The notes: generated by a model from the letters alone, not told the origin. DNA of 64,000 nucleotides from an uncultured Eubacteriales bacterium (GCA_949077035.1 CARUPR010000005.1:37871-101870), one strand, 5' to 3'; positions 26,097 through 34,931 are shown, counted from the stretch's first letter. Numbers and translations: made by a program.

Positions 26097-27707
26097 TTAA
26101 GATGTCCTTAAGCTGTCATAAATTGCTTCGCTGACTTTGATTCCATCCTGTGCACTTGTGATTATCCCGCCAGCATATCCCGCACCTTCACCAACAGGAT
26201 AAATTCCTTTTATACTGCTTTGAAAGGTTTGGTCACGCACAATAGTTATCGGACAACTGCTTCTTGATTCAATTGCAATAAGCATATTTTCATCGGCAGC
26301 AAAACCTTGAAGTTTTTTATCAAGCAGTGGAAGTGCTTCTTTTAAACTTTCTGTTACAAAATTTGGCAGGCATTTTGAAATGTCGCAAAGTTTAATACCA
26401 GGCTTATAAGTTGAAACAATTTGTTTTGCTTTTTTGTTTTGTTGATTTTGCTCTCTTTTATTGACATTTCCTTTTATAAAATCGCCTACCATTTGTGCAG
26501 GTGCATTGAAATTTGCTCCGCCTAAATCATAGGCAAGTTTTTCATATTTGGCTTGAAAGTCAATTCCTGCAAGGGGATGTGAAGAAGCAAAATCTTCTGG
26601 CATAATATTTACAAGAAGTGCGGCATTTGCATTTTTGCCATCACGGGCAAAATAGCTCATTCCGTTTGTGACAATTTCACCTTCGTCTGAAGATGAAGCA
26701 ACCACCTGACCGCCAGGGCACATACAAAAGGTGAATACATTTCTATTGTTTGGAAGATGGACAACCAATTTATAATCTGCGTTTGGAAGGCGGCTGTCAT
26801 AATTTTTTCCATATTGTGCTTGATTTATTTGTTGTTGCGATTGCTCGATTCTTACGCCCATAGCAAAAGGTTTTTGTTTTATAAGAATATTGTGCTCATA
26901 AAGCATTTTAAAAGTGTCGCGGGCACTATGGCCAAGACATAAAAGAAGGTGATTTGTAGATAGTGAAAACTCTTCATTATTAATCAAATTTTTTATTGTG
27001 ATACTAGATAATTTATTATTTTTGACAGAAATTTCGCTTAATTTGCAAGAAAAAAGCACTTTTCCGCCTAATTTTATAATTTCCTCTCTGATATTTTTGA
27101 CAATAAGTTGAAGATTGTCACTTCCAATATGAGGCTTTGAAAGATATAAAATTTCCTTAGGTGCACCCATATTATATAATTCATTTATCACCTTTTTGGT
27201 GAAAGTGTTGCTTGTATTGCTATTAAGTTTTCCATCACTAAAAGTTCCGGCGCCGCCTTCACCAAATTGAACATTGCTAAATTTGTTTAATTTCCCTTCC
27301 TTCCAAAATATTTCAACGTCTTTTTTACGTTCTTCCACCGATTTTCCTTGTTCAATTATGATAGGCTTAAGTCCCATGCGTGCAAGAGCCAGTCCGCTGA
27401 ACATCCCACTGGGTCCAAAACCGACAATGACGGGTGGTTTTTCTATTTTTATTTGATTATAATTAAGTCCACTTCTATCAATATCAAATTCAAGATTTTT
27501 AAATTTTGTTGATACCGTTTTGTCAAGTTCCAGTCCAATACTTGCAATATATTTGATATTATTTTTTCTACGTGCATCTATAGAAAGTTTAATAATTTCA
27601 GTTTTTTTTATGTTTTTTGGCAAAATTTTAAGTTTTTTGCAGCAATTTTCGATAATATCGCTTTCATTAAAGCCGATAGGTAGGCTTACTTCATCTAATT
27701 TTATCAT
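26097..27707 (-). CDS. FAD-dependent oxidoreductase-like protein (COG2509 type)
   Basis: 536 residues from the ATG with GGAG seven bases upstream; an in-frame start 20 codons earlier lies inside the upstream gene. An N-terminal ~80-residue region precedes the dinucleotide-binding VIVGFGPSGMFSGLALA (near 96-112). FGEGGAGTFSDGKLN (near 148-162) and the C-terminal YPVGEGAGYAGGI (near 505-517) are hallmarks of the uncharacterised FAD-dependent family often annotated as dehydrogenases. FCMCPGGQVVAS lies centrally. The reaction is unknown. The start overlaps the stop of the upstream flavoprotein gene by four bases (ATGA), so the two form an operon. Confidence 0.85.
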   Translation of the reverse strand: MIKLDEVSLPIGFNESDIIENCCKKLKILPKNIKKTEIIKLSIDARRKNNIKYIASIGLELDKTVSTKFKNLEFDIDRSGLNYNQIKIEKPPVIVGFGPSGMFSGLALARMGLKPIIIEQGKSVEERKKDVEIFWKEGKLNKFSNVQFGEGGAGTFSDGKLNSNTSNTFTKKVINELYNMGAPKEILYLSKPHIGSDNLQLIVKNIREEIIKLGGKVLFSCKLSEISVKNNKLSSITIKNLINNEEFSLSTNHLLLCLGHSARDTFKMLYEHNILIKQKPFAMGVRIEQSQQQINQAQYGKNYDSRLPNADYKLVVHLPNNRNVFTFCMCPGGQVVASSSDEGEIVTNGMSYFARDGKNANAALLVNIMPEDFASSHPLAGIDFQAKYEKLAYDLGGANFNAPAQMVGDFIKGNVNKREQNQQNKKAKQIVSTYKPGIKLCDISKCLPNFVTESLKEALPLLDKKLQGFAADENMLIAIESRSSCPITIVRDQTFQSSIKGIYPVGEGAGYAGGIITSAQDGIKVSEAIYDSLRTS

Positions 27708-28867
27708 AAAGCATCTCCGACTATACTTCCACTTGTCCATGCCCATTGAAGGTTGTATCCGCCACATTTTCCGTCAACATCACAAACTTCGCCGCAGAAA
27801 TAAAGATTTTTTTGTTGCTTGCTTTCAAGATTTTCTGTAAGATTATTTAATGGTATGCCACCACTGAAAACTTGATTGTTTGAATAACAAGATTTGACTG
27901 TGAAAGGAAGATTTTTGATGCTGTTTGCCAGTTTTTCAATTTCATTGTCTTCAAGCTGTGCAGTCGTGCGATTTTCTTTTATTTTGCAGTCATTTAAAAT
28001 TAAATAACCAACAGATGGTAAGAATAATCCGTCAAACATTTTGCTTATTGAAATGTCAAGATTTCTTCTTTCTGATAGAATTTCGATAAGCTGCTTATGT
28101 GAGTATGTTGGCAATAAATCAACAAAAATGTGTCCATCAAAACTTCCTTTTCGTGCAAAGTATGATGAAATGTTAAAAGCAACAATGCCGCTTATTCCAC
28201 TATCTTTAAAAAGAATTTCGCCAGTTTCTTCATAATATTGCCCATTTTGTTTTAATTTGATTTTTGCAGGGGAGATGCGAATATTTTCGACAAGTCTGGT
28301 TGATTGAGTTTTAAGCGAAACCAAACTTGGAATGAAAGGTTTTGTTTTGAGATTAAATTTTTGAAAAATGATTTCTGCAGTATTACCACCACTTGCAATG
28401 ACCAGTTTTTCACAACTAAAATTTCCAAGAGTAGTTTTAACTTCATATTTGCCATTTATATATTCAACATCTTCAAATTCGTTTTCCAATGAAAGTGTGA
28501 TGTTATTATTTTTAAACAACTGATTATTCAATACATCTATTACAGATTTTGCACTATTAGAAATAGGATAAACTCTTGATTGTTCATCGCTATAACAAAT
28601 AAGCCCCATATTTTTAAAGAAATTCAAAGTTGAAATAGGGGGATATCTTTTTATAAAATTATCAATGTTTTGATTGAAATAGTCTTGAGTTGGAAATATA
28701 TTCAAATTTGTCAGATTGCATCTGCCATTTCCAGTGACCATAAGTTTTTTGCCAGCAGTTTTTAATTTGTCTATTAATAGAATTCTTTTATTTTTGCAGG
28801 AGGCTTTCAGAGCAGCCAAACAACCAGAAGCTCCAGCCCCAATAATGATAATATCGAAATTTTTCAT
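27704..28867 (-). CDS. HI0933/YhiN-like flavoprotein
   Basis: 387 residues. The FAD motif DIIIIGAGASGCLAALKA (near 5-22) and KKLMVTGNGRCNLTN (near 40-54) are typical of the HI0933 (YhiN/BaiN) family, as is the C-terminal YFCGEVCDVDGKCGGYNLQ with WAWTSG. BaiN members have been linked to flavin-dependent reduction of bile-acid intermediates, but most members have no known substrate, so no function is assigned. There is no SD; a TATAAT six bases before the ATG suggests a leaderless message. First gene of a two-gene operon with the COG2509-type flavoprotein. Confidence 0.88.
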   Translation of the reverse strand: MKNFDIIIIGAGASGCLAALKASCKNKRILLIDKLKTAGKKLMVTGNGRCNLTNLNIFPTQDYFNQNIDNFIKRYPPISTLNFFKNMGLICYSDEQSRVYPISNSAKSVIDVLNNQLFKNNNITLSLENEFEDVEYINGKYEVKTTLGNFSCEKLVIASGGNTAEIIFQKFNLKTKPFIPSLVSLKTQSTRLVENIRISPAKIKLKQNGQYYEETGEILFKDSGISGIVAFNISSYFARKGSFDGHIFVDLLPTYSHKQLIEILSERRNLDISISKMFDGLFLPSVGYLILNDCKIKENRTTAQLEDNEIEKLANSIKNLPFTVKSCYSNNQVFSGGIPLNNLTENLESKQQKNLYFCGEVCDVDGKCGGYNLQWAWTSGSIVGDAL

Positions 28868-28879
28868 GTAATAATTATA
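28868..28879 (-). promoter_or_regulatory. -10 element placing the YhiN-like mRNA start at the ATG
   Basis: On the minus strand TATAAT (28874-28879) is followed by six bases and then ATG, with no SD. The -35 is weak. Leaderless translation is inferred. Confidence 0.45.
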
Positions 28880-28930
28880 ACATATTTTGGTAAAACAAAA
28901 AAGATAAATTCAAAAATAATTAAAAAAGAT

Positions 28931-28959
28931 TTGAAAAAAATAAAAAAATTTGATATAAT
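28931..28959 (+). promoter_or_regulatory. Original host promoter of tRNA-Arg
   Basis: TTGAAA (28931-28936), 17-bp spacer, TATAAT (28954-28959), 28 bases before the tRNA 5' half. It supports this locus as the ancestral tRNA gene. Confidence 0.75.
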
Positions 28960-28986
28960 GAATGATAGATGTTAAAATCTAAATAA

Positions 28987-29026
28987 GTTCCCATAGTAAA
29001 GTGGATATTACAAACCCCTCCTAAGG
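28987..29026 (+). pseudogene. 5' half of the split host tRNA-Arg(CCU)
   Basis: Forty bases identical to 29168-29207 of the intact tRNA: acceptor, D arm, anticodon stem and loop plus two bases of the 3' stem. Element sequence follows at 29027. The matching 3' half is at 36053-36099. Confidence 0.9.
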
Positions 29027-29053
29027 CTTTGCTATAGCCACCCCTGAAAGTCC
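29015..29053 (+). other. attL: core plus right half of attP inverted repeat
   Basis: Core 29015-29026, then eight bases, then TAGCCACC (29035-29042), the exact reverse complement of GGTGGCTA at the other end. The similarity extends to GAAAGTCC (29046-29053), with a four-base indel. Confidence 0.8.
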
Positions 29054-29062
29054 CTAAATCCC

Positions 29063-29092
29063 TTGTATTTACTAGGTTTTCAGTGTTATAAT
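29063..29092 (+). promoter_or_regulatory. Element promoter upstream of the replacement tRNA
   Basis: TTGTAT (29063-29068), 18-bp spacer, TATAAT (29087-29092); transcription would start about 70 bases before the tRNA. Confidence 0.55.
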
Positions 29093-29167
29093 GTTTGTGT
29101 GATTTTATCAAATCCCATACAAAAGCCATCTTCACTCAAATTTTTTATAGTTTTTTATAAGTTTTAT

Positions 29168-29242
29168 GTTCCCATAGTAAAGTGGATATTACAAACCCCT
29201 CCTAAGGGTTAGTCAGCCGTTCGAGTCGGCTTGGGAACACCA
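29168..29242 (+). tRNA. tRNA-Arg(CCU), carried by the element
   Basis: Complete 75-nt cloverleaf with CCA: acceptor GTTCCCA/TGGGAAC, D stem GTAA/TTAC, anticodon stem AACCC/GGGTT with loop CTCCTAA, T stem AGCCG/CGGCT with loop TTCGAGT. It differs from the reconstructed host gene only by a compensatory C-to-T/G-to-A pair in the T stem. Confidence 0.96.
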
Positions 29243-29246
29243 AAAA

Positions 29247-29274
29247 TGATAAGTTTCATCTCGAAACATTATCA
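29247..29274. other. Hairpin downstream of tRNA-Arg
   Basis: Inverted repeat TGATAAGTTTC (29247-29257) with GAAAC and TTATCA (29263-29274). It could be an integrase arm site or a processing hairpin. Confidence 0.4.
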
Positions 29275-29312
29275 ATGCTAGGATACGATTATTCGCACCT
29301 AGCATTTTATTT
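29275..29312 (+). terminator. Terminator of the element tRNA-Arg
   Basis: Eight-bp stem ATGCTAGG (29275-29282) and CCTAGCAT (29298-29305) followed by TTTATTTTTATT. Confidence 0.65.
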
Positions 29313-29341
29313 TTATTAAGTTTTTGTATATCTCAATAACA

Positions 29342-30763
29342 TTACAAATATTTTGTCAACAATTCTTGTGATGCCTTAACATCTTTTGAAAAGTGAGTGT
29401 ATATTTTTAATGTTGTATTTTTGTCGGCATGACCTGCCATTTGTGCAACTCCGTTTACAGGTGCACCATTTGTTATAAGTCTTGTAATCCATGTGTGTCG
29501 TATCTTATGGTTTGATACAACTGTGACATTTGCTTCTAAAAGATATTTTTGTAGTAAAAAGTTAAGATATTGTGGGAACTTTGGAGTGCCGTCGACATTA
29601 CAAAAGATATAGCCTCTTTTATCAAACTTTTTGTCGGCTTTCTTAAGTTCTTCATATTTATCTTTGAATAATTGTAATTTTTCTGCTAATAAATCACTTA
29701 TAAATAATTTTCTTTCCGATTTTACCGTTTTTGTATCTCTATCGTAGACACCATGCTTTGGTGTATAAACTCTATCTCTGCATACACTTAAAACTCTGTT
29801 TTCTAAATCTATATCATCCCATTTAAGACCGCACACTTCAGCAGTTCTAAGTCCTAATTGAGCCATAATATACAAAGGTATAGTATTCCAAATAAGATTT
29901 AATGGTTTTCCATCATCACTTAATCTGTTATCGGCTTCTTTTAATTTCTCTATAAATGTGTCGTATTCTTCATTTGTTAGTATCTTTGCTTCTTCGGTCT
30001 TTCTTCCGCCTATGCTATCTTTTGTGTAGACACTTGAAGCATAGTTTGAAGTCACTAACTCATTTTTGATTGCATAGTTAAAAATTGCACTTAAAGTGTG
30101 TTGATATTTTAGTATTGTTTCTTTTGCATAGCCTTTTTCAACGACTATCTTTTCAAAAAATTCTTTGATATTTATTTTTAATAAACTACAAATCTTTTCG
30201 GCACTACTATATGCAATAGGCTCTCCAAGTTTAGCATAGTAAAAAACAGGGCGTGATAATATTCCATCTCTTTTAGCCTTTCTTGCAACACGAGCATTTT
30301 TAACACAGTTTCTAAATTCTTCGAGTTTATGTTCTCTTACTTTTGCGGTTATAGTTTTGTAAGTATATTCGTTTAGATAAGTGATAAATTGCTGTATTTC
30401 GTGAGCCCTTAAATCAACAAATCTTACATCGCCAAAATGTTCGGTCATTCTTTTAATGCAATCCTCCGATCGCAAAATATAATTTAATGATACTCTATGT
30501 TTAACATTTCTTAACCATTCATTTGCTACTTGATTAAAACTTGCATTGCTTAACTTATGGGTGTGACCGTTTTTATATTCCGCTTCCCATGTTTCCCCAA
30601 AAGCAATCGCAGCCTTTTTTGCTCTTTCGCCTGTAAGGTTGTTAGGGTTTTTCCAAGTAGTGTTCACAAACTTATCTCTACCTAAATAATCCTTTACCTT
30701 TATTTGTATTCCGTATGTTATATGACCGTCTTTTTTTGCGGTTCTTTTTTCATATGTTGCCAT
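29342..30763 (-). CDS. int: Tyrosine-recombinase integrase
   Basis: 473 residues. The N-terminal arm-binding domain (about 1-60, EKRTAKKDGHITYGIQ) is followed by the SAM-like core-binding region. The catalytic domain shows LGLRTAEVCGL (Arg near 303), NHKIRHTW (HxxR near 415-418) and GHADKNTTLKIYTHF, with the nucleophile Tyr near 452. It would catalyse exchange in the 7-base anticodon loop of tRNA-Arg. Adjacent to the left attachment site, as expected. It starts 46 bases inside the upstream gene, with GGAG nine bases before ATG, so it is translated in an operon with the xis-like gene. Confidence 0.95.
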   Translation of the reverse strand: MATYEKRTAKKDGHITYGIQIKVKDYLGRDKFVNTTWKNPNNLTGERAKKAAIAFGETWEAEYKNGHTHKLSNASFNQVANEWLRNVKHRVSLNYILRSEDCIKRMTEHFGDVRFVDLRAHEIQQFITYLNEYTYKTITAKVREHKLEEFRNCVKNARVARKAKRDGILSRPVFYYAKLGEPIAYSSAEKICSLLKINIKEFFEKIVVEKGYAKETILKYQHTLSAIFNYAIKNELVTSNYASSVYTKDSIGGRKTEEAKILTNEEYDTFIEKLKEADNRLSDDGKPLNLIWNTIPLYIMAQLGLRTAEVCGLKWDDIDLENRVLSVCRDRVYTPKHGVYDRDTKTVKSERKLFISDLLAEKLQLFKDKYEELKKADKKFDKRGYIFCNVDGTPKFPQYLNFLLQKYLLEANVTVVSNHKIRHTWITRLITNGAPVNGVAQMAGHADKNTTLKIYTHFSKDVKASQELLTKYL

Positions 30764-31182
30764 TTTGCATTACTCCTTTTTTTTCTTAATTTTTGTTCTT
30801 CTCTTGCTTGTGCTAATTTCAAAAACATTTTATGACTTTCTTTTTCGCTTTCACTATAAAACACTTTTGCCTTCCATGTCTTTACTTTGCCTTTTTTGTT
30901 AGGGAACTCATATTCCGCTGACTCATAAGGTATAAAGTTATATATAAACCTAAATTCTCGTTCCTTAATAAATTCTTGAAGGTTTGAATATAAAAACTCT
31001 TTAAGTTCTTTTCCTTCAAATCCTTTTGTATTTTTTACAACTTTTTCAAATCTTGTTACCGCACCTGTGACTGTGCTTCTAAATTGAGCATGTAGTGTAT
31101 ATTCAATAGGCTTTTCGCCAATCATTTGCATTAAGCCATTATCTAACACGCTTACATACTTTTCTAAATTTTCAATTTTCAT
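30718..31182 (-). CDS. Hypothetical element protein, 154 aa
   Basis: AAGGAG before the ATG. Soluble; the N-terminal two thirds contain HAQFRSTVTGAVTRFEKVV and an aromatic, beta-rich centre, and the C-terminus is a Lys/Arg/Gln-rich tail that overlaps int by 46 bases. No family recognised. Position between the excisionase-like gene and int suggests a role in element transfer, replication or integration control, but nothing in the sequence proves it. Confidence 0.7.
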   Translation of the reverse strand: MKIENLEKYVSVLDNGLMQMIGEKPIEYTLHAQFRSTVTGAVTRFEKVVKNTKGFEGKELKEFLYSNLQEFIKEREFRFIYNFIPYESAEYEFPNKKGKVKTWKAKVFYSESEKESHKMFLKLAQAREEQKLRKKRSNAKWQHMKKEPQKKTVI

Positions 31183-31199
31183 TTTTTACTCCTTATTTT

Positions 31200-31388
31200 T
31201 TAATTTTGACTTAATTTGATTTTTAGAAAGTCGCATAGACTTTCAAGTTGAATTAAAAACTTTGAGCCTATATTAAGCACTGTAATTTGGTTTGTTTGGC
31301 ACAAAACTCTTAAATAATATTTTGTTAGTGCTGTGTTAGGGTCAAGTTCTTTCAAGTAAGCATAGGCTTGCTCAATTGTCCTATACAT
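31200..31388 (-). CDS. Excisionase-like small DNA-binding protein
   Basis: 62 residues behind AAGGAGG. The pattern ALTKYYLRVLCQTNQITV, then GSKFLIQLESLCDFL, follows the winged-helix excisionase/MerR-like template (helix-turn-helix, wing with G-x-K/R-F-L-I, last helix). Such proteins bend DNA at att sites and direct the integrase to excision. First gene of the minus operon that ends with int. Confidence 0.72.
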   Translation of the reverse strand: MYRTIEQAYAYLKELDPNTALTKYYLRVLCQTNQITVLNIGSKFLIQLESLCDFLKIKLSQN

Positions 31389-31540
31389 AATGCCGTCCTC
31401 CTTTTATTAGTATTGTTTATCTCTTTGAGAAAGCCAAATGAAATGCCCTAAAAACGGGATTTATTTTTTGGTCTTCCCTTTAATGTAGTGGTCACGTATA
31501 AAATCAAGCCGATTTTTAACACTTTTTTGTTAACATATGC

Positions 31541-31569
31541 TTGCAAAAATTTCAAAATTGTCTTATAAT
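31541..31569 (+). promoter_or_regulatory. Promoter of the element repressor gene
   Basis: TTGCAA (31541-31546), 17-bp spacer, TATAAT (31564-31569). It lies in the divergent region between the xis-like operon and the XRE gene; a GTTAAC palindrome at 31529-31534 may be part of an operator. Confidence 0.7.
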
Positions 31570-31625
31570 AAGGCTATATTAAAAATATTTTTTTAGTGTT
31601 CAACAATTAACATTTGGAGGTGTTT

Positions 31626-32216
31626 ATGGCAACATTTGAGATTGGGGATAAAATAAAAAGCCTGAGAAAGGTTATGGGACTCTCTCAGGATGAACTAACA
31701 AAAAAAGTCGGCTATAAAAGTCGACAATTTATTGCTGATATTGAAAATAATAAAACTAAACCTAGTTTTGACTTTGTAATGACTTTTGCTTTGATTTTCA
31801 AAAAACTAACCAAATTACCTTTCAATCTTTATGCTTTGGCTAACCCACAAAAAGATTATAAAGCAGTTTTTGAAAGTAAATTTGCTGAAAAGTCTTATAT
31901 TGACTATGACCTTATCAATACTGAAATTGCTGACAAATTTCAAAACAATGAGACTATCGCTCGCAGCGATGTTGTAATCGAAAATTTGCTAGGCTCTGAT
32001 ATTTTTCCTGATTTAATAAATCATATAGTAGATTACATTAACTATGGTTTCTACAAAAAATATTTGAAACAACAAATTGAAGATAACCCAGACAAACCTA
32101 ACATACGACTTCAAAATGAGTTAAATAGCACTATAAATAAACTCAAAGATATAAGACAAAATTTCCCATTGCTTATTGCACAACTTCAAAGTGATGTTTT
32201 GTTAGATATTGTTTAG
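31626..32216 (+). CDS. XRE-family regulator, likely element repressor
   Basis: 196 residues from the ATG behind TTTGGAGG. Residues 5-60 are a Cro/C1-type HTH (IGDKIKSLRKVMGLSQDELT, then RQFIADIENNKTKPSFD). The long C-terminal half is helical, with QLEDNPDKPNIRLQNELN-like composition and no peptidase motif. Divergent from the xis-int operon, so it probably represses excision. Target and inducer unknown. Confidence 0.82.
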   Translation: MATFEIGDKIKSLRKVMGLSQDELTKKVGYKSRQFIADIENNKTKPSFDFVMTFALIFKKLTKLPFNLYALANPQKDYKAVFESKFAEKSYIDYDLINTEIADKFQNNETIARSDVVIENLLGSDIFPDLINHIVDYINYGFYKKYLKQQIEDNPDKPNIRLQNELNSTINKLKDIRQNFPLLIAQLQSDVLLDIV

Positions 32217-32306
32217 CCTTTTGCATGGCTTTGTATGTTCTCATGGTCGATTTACCGACACAAATTCTTTTGCCCGTTCTCACGCCATTTGCAGGCACTT
32301 GCAGGT

Positions 32307-32564
32307 CTATCTAATGGTTGCAAGTGTAGGGTAAAGTATATTGTATAACAAATTACCGCCACCAATGTAGTTATTGTGGCTATCATTTGTATTTCTTCCA
32401 TTAAAAATTGCTAGCAGTTTATTATTGTTATCATATAAATACAAATAGTTGCCGTTTTGTCCTATTTTACCTAATCTATTTCCATCGTCATCAAAGCAAA
32501 TTGAAATCATACCTGCCTTTATATAGCCTATTCTTTTGCCTAGTTTATCATACAAATACAACAT
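32307..32564 (-). CDS. Small repeat protein resembling 4-fold beta flap proteins
   Basis: 85 residues behind AGGAGG. Internal repeats of the type LYLYDKLGKRIGYI and YLYLYDNNNKLLAIF, with a C-terminal YIGGGNLLYNIL segment, recall small 4-fold beta-flap proteins found on mobile elements. Comparison is from memory. Function unknown; cargo of the element. Confidence 0.55.
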   Translation of the reverse strand: MLYLYDKLGKRIGYIKAGMISICFDDDGNRLGKIGQNGNYLYLYDNNNKLLAIFNGRNTNDSHNNYIGGGNLLYNILYPTLATIR

Positions 32565-32615
32565 AAAAACCGCCTCCTATATAATCATAACGGAGACGGT
32601 TTATTTTTGATTGTC

Positions 32616-33623
32616 TTATAATTCTTTTATCAAATTTTCTTTTTTGTTGTTATATTCTTCTTCGGTTAAAAGCCCTGCGTCAAAGAGTTCTTTTATTTTT
32701 AGAAGTTTGGCGGTTGTGTCATTTGTATCAGTTATCTTTTCGTTGTTCTTCTTTCTATCTCCTTTTACTACACGATCGACATTTTCAATAGCCTTTTGCT
32801 TTTCTTCTTTTTTAATTATTCTGTTGAGTTCAAATGAGTATTGAGTTTTATATGTTAACCAAATTATACCCACATAAAATACAAGTGCAAAGATATTTAG
32901 CACATATCGAACTGATATATCAGATATATCTCGTTCAAATATGGCTGCTGCAAAGTAAATAAGATTTGCAATAAAACCATAAATTGCACTTATTGAAACA
33001 TTACATTTTAGATTTTTTCTTGTCCCAATTATAATAGCTAAAACAATTTGTATTATTTCAATTATTAAAATAACGACTGCTACAAATAATCGACTATAAG
33101 GGCTTTTTGCAATTGCTATGTAAATACTTTCTAGTATACTTATAAAAACTACGCTCAAACTACAAAATGCAACATATATAAGTCTTATTTTTTGTGCTTG
33201 TTTAGACTCTTGCTCTGTATATTCTTTAAGTCTTTGATTATACCAAATTTCATATTCAGACTTTTTAGAGCAGAAAAATAAAATCGCTGAAACTAATAAT
33301 AGGGTCATTTGAAATACACCCAAGCCTATATATGTTCCGCTGGATTTATTCAAGCCAAAAACATCGTAGCATTGTAGTGCTATGAACATTATGTTTAATA
33401 TTCCATAAGTCCTTAAATTGCTTGTCCTTTCACCTATACAAGCCCTTATTCCAAATAATAAAAATATTACAGGCAACACTAATTGTATATAATCAAAAGG
33501 GCTTTTCTCATATGGGAACATTGAATATATGTAAAACACAAATAACACTGCCAAAAACCAATATACAGCCCCTACGATTTGAATAATACCACCTGCGAGG
33601 GATAAACCTGTTCGTTTTTTCAT
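32616..33623 (-). CDS. Multipass membrane protein with C-terminal SHOCT domain
   Basis: 335 residues, starting at the second ATG, eight bases after AGGAG. About eight hydrophobic segments between residues 8 and 250 are followed by a charged linker. The C-terminal SHOCT-type helix pair is KIKELFDAGLLTEEEYNNKK. SHOCT marks oligomerising or membrane-associated proteins of unknown role. A promoter with TTGCCT, 18-bp spacer and TATAAT lies just upstream on the minus strand. Cargo of the element; a role in superinfection exclusion is possible but unproven. Confidence 0.7.
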   Translation of the reverse strand: MKKRTGLSLAGGIIQIVGAVYWFLAVLFVFYIYSMFPYEKSPFDYIQLVLPVIFLLFGIRACIGERTSNLRTYGILNIMFIALQCYDVFGLNKSSGTYIGLGVFQMTLLLVSAILFFCSKKSEYEIWYNQRLKEYTEQESKQAQKIRLIYVAFCSLSVVFISILESIYIAIAKSPYSRLFVAVVILIIEIIQIVLAIIIGTRKNLKCNVSISAIYGFIANLIYFAAAIFERDISDISVRYVLNIFALVFYVGIIWLTYKTQYSFELNRIIKKEEKQKAIENVDRVVKGDRKKNNEKITDTNDTTAKLLKIKELFDAGLLTEEEYNNKKENLIKEL

Positions 33624-33681
33624 ATGCATAACTCCTTTATTCAGTCATTATACCTTATCCGATTATAAAAAGGCAAACGAT

Positions 33682-33732
33682 TTTAAGCCAACGGCTTAAA
33701 TTTATGCAATTTTTTAAGCCATAGGCTAAAAT
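33682..33732 (+). promoter_or_regulatory. Double operator and promoter of the second XRE gene
   Basis: Dyad TTTAAGCC-AAC-GGCTTAAA (33682-33700) and imperfect copy TTTAAGCC-ATA-GGCTAAA (33713-33730), centres 31 bp apart (three helical turns). The second overlaps a TAAAAT -10 (33727-33732) that lies six bases before the ATG; no SD is present. Autoregulation and leaderless translation are inferred. Confidence 0.65.
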
Positions 33733-33738
33733 TGGCGT

Positions 33739-33969
33739 ATGATATATGTAAAAGATAAAAACCTTGAAGATAGTATAAGATATAGACTTGTTGAAGCCAT
33801 AAAGTTAAGCGGTATGACACAAACCGAAATAGCAAAAAAGGCTCACATTACAAGTGCAAGCCTTTCTGATTATATTCACAAAACTAAAATGCCAAGCCTT
33901 GAAACCTTTGCTCTTATTTGTGATGCAATAGATGTTTCCGCTGATGAGATTTTAGGTCTAAAAAGTTAA
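33739..33969 (+). CDS. Small XRE-family HTH regulator
   Basis: 76 residues, almost all HTH: YRLVEAIKLSGMTQTEIAKK (near 13-32), then ITSASLSDYIHKTKMPSLET and a C-terminal DVSADEILGL. No SD lies before the ATG, which is the first codon after a -10 element. Two dyads upstream suggest that it binds its own control region and also controls the divergent membrane-protein gene. Typical of small phage- or plasmid-borne switches. Confidence 0.82.
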   Translation: MIYVKDKNLEDSIRYRLVEAIKLSGMTQTEIAKKAHITSASLSDYIHKTKMPSLETFALICDAIDVSADEILGLKS

Positions 33970-33982
33970 CCTGTTCATTTAC

Positions 33983-34741
33983 TTAATCATAGGGTATAAA
34001 GTATCTTCCACTCAAAATATTTGGTTTCCAAGGCAACATTTTAATGCTTTGCATAGCATTTGAATTTAATATCAACTCCTTTAATCCTGTTTTTGAGGTA
34101 AAATATACGACTTTATCTGCATTTAAGCCATGACTAAAAGTATTAAATAACATAAGATAGTCAACTTTATTTTTGATAATAGTTTCTAAACATTCTTTAA
34201 TATCTATTATTCTTAAAGTTGACTTTTTATAATTAACCAGACTGAAACTCCCCAAAGTAGTAGTATCTTCTATACAAAAACAAACTTGAAATTTCGTATC
34301 TATTGTAGCAACGCCTTCTTTTATTAGATGCTTTTTATATTCTTCTATTTTTCGATAATGATTTAAGTATTGTCTATTAAAGTTGCTGACCAAATTTTCA
34401 GTAGATATTTCCACATCCATTTGTTCGCTCCAAATTTTATTTTGATTGGTTTTTTCTTCAAATAATTCGTTGAATTTTCTATCTATCCTTGCTTCTTCCT
34501 TTCTTATTTGACTTCCTTTTCTATTGGAATTTGATGCACTAATTTCAAAGTGCTCAAATATCAAAATATAATCTTTGAAAACTATATATCCATCTGGGCG
34601 ATCAAAAAATATAATGTTTGATAGGTTGCTTAAAATCTTATCTAACTTCGTCAAATTGTTTTTAGGTTTAGTCGCTACACAAAAATGCACATTGCCTTGT
34701 AAATAAGTATTAAAGCATATTTCAAATTCGCTTAATTCCAT
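33983..34741 (-). CDS. Hypothetical element cargo protein, 252 aa
   Basis: Behind AAGGAG, with an extended -10 (TGGTATAAT) just upstream. The stretch DRPDGYIVFKDYILIFEHFE (near 49-68) resembles the PD...ExK/ExE hairpin of PD-(D/E)xK nucleases, and a Lys/Glu-rich helix with RKEEARIDRKFNE follows. The C-terminal half shows alternating strands (RIIDIKECLE, KVVYFTSKTG). A nuclease-type defence or maintenance function is possible from this pattern only. No clear family. Confidence 0.6.
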   Translation of the reverse strand: MELSEFEICFNTYLQGNVHFCVATKPKNNLTKLDKILSNLSNIIFFDRPDGYIVFKDYILIFEHFEISASNSNRKGSQIRKEEARIDRKFNELFEEKTNQNKIWSEQMDVEISTENLVSNFNRQYLNHYRKIEEYKKHLIKEGVATIDTKFQVCFCIEDTTTLGSFSLVNYKKSTLRIIDIKECLETIIKNKVDYLMLFNTFSHGLNADKVVYFTSKTGLKELILNSNAMQSIKMLPWKPNILSGRYFIPYD

Positions 34742-34931
34742 ATTTGCTCCTTATTTGCATTATACCACACTTAGCCCCTTAGTTTATATAAAAATTATAA
34801 CTTTGGGGCTATTATTTTGCAAATAGGGACTGTCACAAACTTTCTCGCCAGTGCAATAGGTCTAAAATGGCTGATATAAATTATTTAATATAAATTATAA
34901 TATTAAATATCAATGCTTCTTAAAAGGCAGT

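Noticed and set aside
28987..29242. Two complete tandem tRNA-Arg genes
   Set aside because: The first copy stops after the anticodon loop and continues into unrelated sequence; its 3' half is at 36053.
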